This document shows positions 13,733-15,921 of a stretch of DNA of 15,921 bases, piece by piece. Both the position numbers and the translations under genes were made by a program. The notes beneath the pieces were generated by a model, which was not told the DNA's origin, made no database searches, and saw only the letters and a program-made list of their open reading frames with translations. The stretch comes from Terriglobia bacterium (GTDB lineage: Bacteria > Acidobacteriota > Terriglobia > UBA7540), in the NCBI GenBank assembly GCA_030040515.1, contig JASHTO010000771.1, positions 1 to 15,921 on the forward strand, given 5' to 3'. Every line of letters starts with the position of its first letter. Position 1 is the stretch's first letter.

Positions 13733-15921
13733 TCATTGAATGAAGCGAATGATCGTGGGGTAATTTTTGATTCGAATTCCCGGAATGACAGTGCTTTCGT
13801 TTTCTCGCCCGAGTTCGAGTTCCTGTTCCGTGCCGTTCATGAGATCGACGATCCAGGCCTGTTGAGCGCGGTTATGGGGAAGCGTAATCGCACTTCGCGC
13901 ATCGATGACGCCGGGGTTCGTCCAGGCATCATCAATCCAAACGGCCAACAACTTCTCCCCGGTATGCCGCTGGAATGTGAACCAGAGCAACTTCTCATCA
14001 GGAGCAAATTTCACTTCAAACTCGGCGGGGTGGAAATCATCCAGCGCGGTCGCCAGGCTCCGCCACATGTAATACATAACAGATGGCTGAACCGGAACGG
14101 CGATCTGGGAGGGCCATGATTGGCGGCAATTGGAATCGCTTCCCGAATAGCCCGTGTAGTGCAGAATCTGCGTTTCCGACAGGGTATCCAACCCGCTGTG
14201 CCCAACGGCAGAGATCATGGTGGCGATTCCCTGCTGAATTTCCGAGAGTGGATTCAGCTTGGTGGGAGGGTAGCTGAAGAAAAAAAACAGCTCGTCCGCG
14301 TAGAAACGGCCTTGGAAACCAAGCTGCCTGCACTTCGTTTTCATCTGGCGAAGAGCGTCGAAGTAAGCAGCGTCGGGCGGATTCGTGGGATGCCACGACA
14401 ATCCATCAATTTTCTCCGCCAGCCCGGGTGAAATGGGATTGTGAGTATGGGGTCCAAAGACATACTTCCAACCCGCGGGCATAGCGCCGGTTTCGCCCTG
14501 AAATTCTTCATGGAAATCCGCGCCATCTTGCAGATTGTGAACCCGGAAGTCCCCAAAAGCCTGGTCCGCGCCGGTCAATTGAATTAACCCCACCGAGCCC
14601 GCGCGAGTTAATTGGTCTGATTGAATGTCGCGGGTGACGGTCACCTCTCGCTTCCCATCTGCAATCGTAAGGGTGGCGGTTTTTCCTTCGAGATGCATCT
14701 TGATATCGAGATTCAGGCTAAAAGGCCATCCGATGTCGATGGCCGTAATCCGCGAGTTATCCCAGGCATTGCCGATGCGTTCGCCAATGTAAACTACATA
14801 AGCCCCCAAACCCGGCATGCAGGTTCCATAACCTCCTATCAGAAAACTCTGAGGGCTGGAATAGCGGAGGAGAATCCCAAACTGCCCGCGGTTGAGCGCA
14901 CGGACGCTCACTTCAGCGTCCTTCACCTTCAACTTCTCAGGTATGATCAGGGTCGAAGTTTCAAGAGCTTCAATCCTTCCGCCATTCGCTACAAACTTTC
15001 CATCGCGCAAACCGCTCCTGCGCTCGGCACCCAAGAGCGTGTAAATGAGGTCCGGGGCAAAAGCATTGATCGCGCCCGGCATGACTCGCGCTTCCGGGTC
15101 GGCCTTCTTAACCGCCTCGTAAGTCCGGTCGAAGATCTTCATATAGCGTTCAACGACCTGATCATCCCAGCCGCACCCGCTCCACTCATTGCCCAATTCC
15201 CAGATATAGGCCCGGTCCTTGAAGTGGCGGACGGCGAATTCAACGAATTGCAACCAGGCATCCAGCATCTCCGGAGTTTGATCGACCCAGTAGTTTGTAT
15301 CGGGGAATTCATTCCAGCGCGCCTCTTGCCAATGGATGGTCTTGGGTGGATTTTGATAGAGGGGATTCCCCTGGGTCATGTCCAAGCCCATGATTAGATT
15401 GATTCCACAGCGATGAAGGTCAGTAAGCTGGCCGTCCAAAACGGGGTCAACTTCATACTTGCCCCTGACTTTTTCAATCAGGCACCACTGATAGGGCCCT
15501 GCCGCTCCGCCGCACTGTCTCACCCACTTGGTTCCTGAATCGTAGTGGAGCGGGGCCCACAGGGAATTTTGGGTCAGTCGATTATCGCTATGAGTAAAGT
15601 TGGTGGAGGACACCGCGACGCCAGCGCCTCGCGACACGAGAGCGAGATTGTCTCCGGCGGGGTCGAGGACTTCCACTTCCGCAATCGAGAATCCATAGCT
15701 CGGCAAGTCCAGGGGCTTTTCAAATTTATTCCCGATGATCCAGATTTGCTTGGTGCGGCGCGGCTCAACCTTGATTTGCAATCGGTCCTGTACATTAATA
15801 TCCATCGCATCGTGCGAGTAAACGGTCTCCCAGTGCCAGGCGTCCCGGCTGAATTTAAGGGTCAATTCGCGAGGTAGGGACCGGCCGAAGTTCGTGCCGG
15901 CAAAGCTCGTCTTGCATAAGA
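13733..15921 (-). CDS. TIM-barrel glycosidase-like protein (clan GH-A type) with an inserted beta-rich domain, 5' end outside window
   Basis: The frame stays open through the right edge, so the protein starts outside. The TTG at 15863-15865 is not a start, because at least 18 further codons precede it. Numbering from that TTG, a beta-rich N-terminal part (to about 115) leads into a barrel. WELGNE gives the expected acid/base glutamate (E227, codon 15185-15187). A Glu in FYADEL (E525, codon 14291-14293) is the best nucleophile candidate, as in GH39/GH5/GH51-type enzymes. The two are about 298 residues apart, far more than usual. Roughly 281-475 between them is a separate beta-rich, possibly concanavalin-like domain. 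The barrel resumes with IDGLSWHP, and a beta-sandwich ends the protein. Exact family and substrate are not recognised. It is the first visible gene of the cluster. Confidence 0.75.
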   Translation of the reverse strand, partial: LCKTSFAGTNFGRSLPRELTLKFSRDAWHWETVYSHDAMDINVQDRLQIKVEPRRTKQIWIIGNKFEKPLDLPSYGFSIAEVEVLDPAGDNLALVSRGAGVAVSSTNFTHSDNRLTQNSLWAPLHYDSGTKWVRQCGGAAGPYQWCLIEKVRGKYEVDPVLDGQLTDLHRCGINLIMGLDMTQGNPLYQNPPKTIHWQEARWNEFPDTNYWVDQTPEMLDAWLQFVEFAVRHFKDRAYIWELGNEWSGCGWDDQVVERYMKIFDRTYEAVKKADPEARVMPGAINAFAPDLIYTLLGAERRSGLRDGKFVANGGRIEALETSTLIIPEKLKVKDAEVSVRALNRGQFGILLRYSSPQSFLIGGYGTCMPGLGAYVVYIGERIGNAWDNSRITAIDIGWPFSLNLDIKMHLEGKTATLTIADGKREVTVTRDIQSDQLTRAGSVGLIQLTGADQAFGDFRVHNLQDGADFHEEFQGETGAMPAGWKYVFGPHTHNPISPGLAEKIDGLSWHPTNPPDAAYFDALRQMKTKCRQLGFQGRFYADELFFFFSYPPTKLNPLSEIQQGIATMISAVGHSGLDTLSETQILHYTGYSGSDSNCRQSWPSQIAVPVQPSVMYYMWRSLATALDDFHPAEFEVKFAPDEKLLWFTFQRHTGEKLLAVWIDDAWTNPGVIDARSAITLPHNRAQQAWIVDLMNGTEQELELGRENESTVIPGIRIKNYPTIIRFIQ

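Noticed and set aside
14621..15397. Plus-strand open frame of 258 codons
   Set aside because: It is antisense to the glycosidase-like gene and its product has no domain or signal features.
15863..15865. TTG as start of the glycosidase-like gene
   Set aside because: The frame stays open for 18 further codons to the window edge with protein-like sequence, so the gene is truncated by the window rather than starting here.

Overview
This window looks like chromosomal DNA of a GC-rich soil bacterium, most likely from the Acidobacteriota (Solibacter/Bryobacter-like). That is an inference from the gene content: a PQQ dehydrogenase paired with a di-haem cytochrome c of the type common in Acidobacteriota and Planctomycetota, secreted SMP-30 lactonase, GH127 and GH-A-like glycosidases, and secreted proteins of no known family. 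No rRNA, tRNA, CRISPR array, transposase or phage gene was seen.

Layout. On the plus strand, the 3' end of a probable GH127 (DUF1680) glycosidase (1-302) is followed after 17 bp by a complete cytochrome P450 (320-1552). Everything else reads leftward on the minus strand. In transcription order, from the right edge: a 5'-truncated TIM-barrel glycosidase-like gene with an inserted beta-rich domain (13733-15921); three tandem paralogues of an unrecognised secreted protein family, each with an internal duplication (11945-13714, 10041-11864, 8197-10017); a bicupin broken by a one-base frameshift (7171-8186); a di-haem cytochrome c (6329-7174); a PQQ dehydrogenase (4713-6329); a 315-bp gap holding a large inverted repeat; a secreted SMP-30/gluconolactonase-like protein (3357-4397); a stand-alone AraC-type DNA-binding domain (2892-3257); a cysteine-rich secreted microprotein (2484-2783); and a secreted protein of unknown function (1572-2339).

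The genes from 15921 down to 4713 form one tight cluster. Gaps are 18, 80, 23 and 10 bp, then come two stop/start overlaps (ATGA at bicupin/cytochrome, TAATG at cytochrome/dehydrogenase). This suggests one operon. It would join a glycosidase-like enzyme and six copies of a possibly carbohydrate-binding beta-sandwich domain to a periplasmic oxidation module, in which the PQQ enzyme passes electrons to the cytochrome. The downstream SMP-30 protein could open a lactone product, and the AraC-type protein could regulate. The substrate is unknown. The best candidate for something undescribed is the three-gene, six-domain array embedded between a glycosidase and a quinoprotein electron-transfer module.
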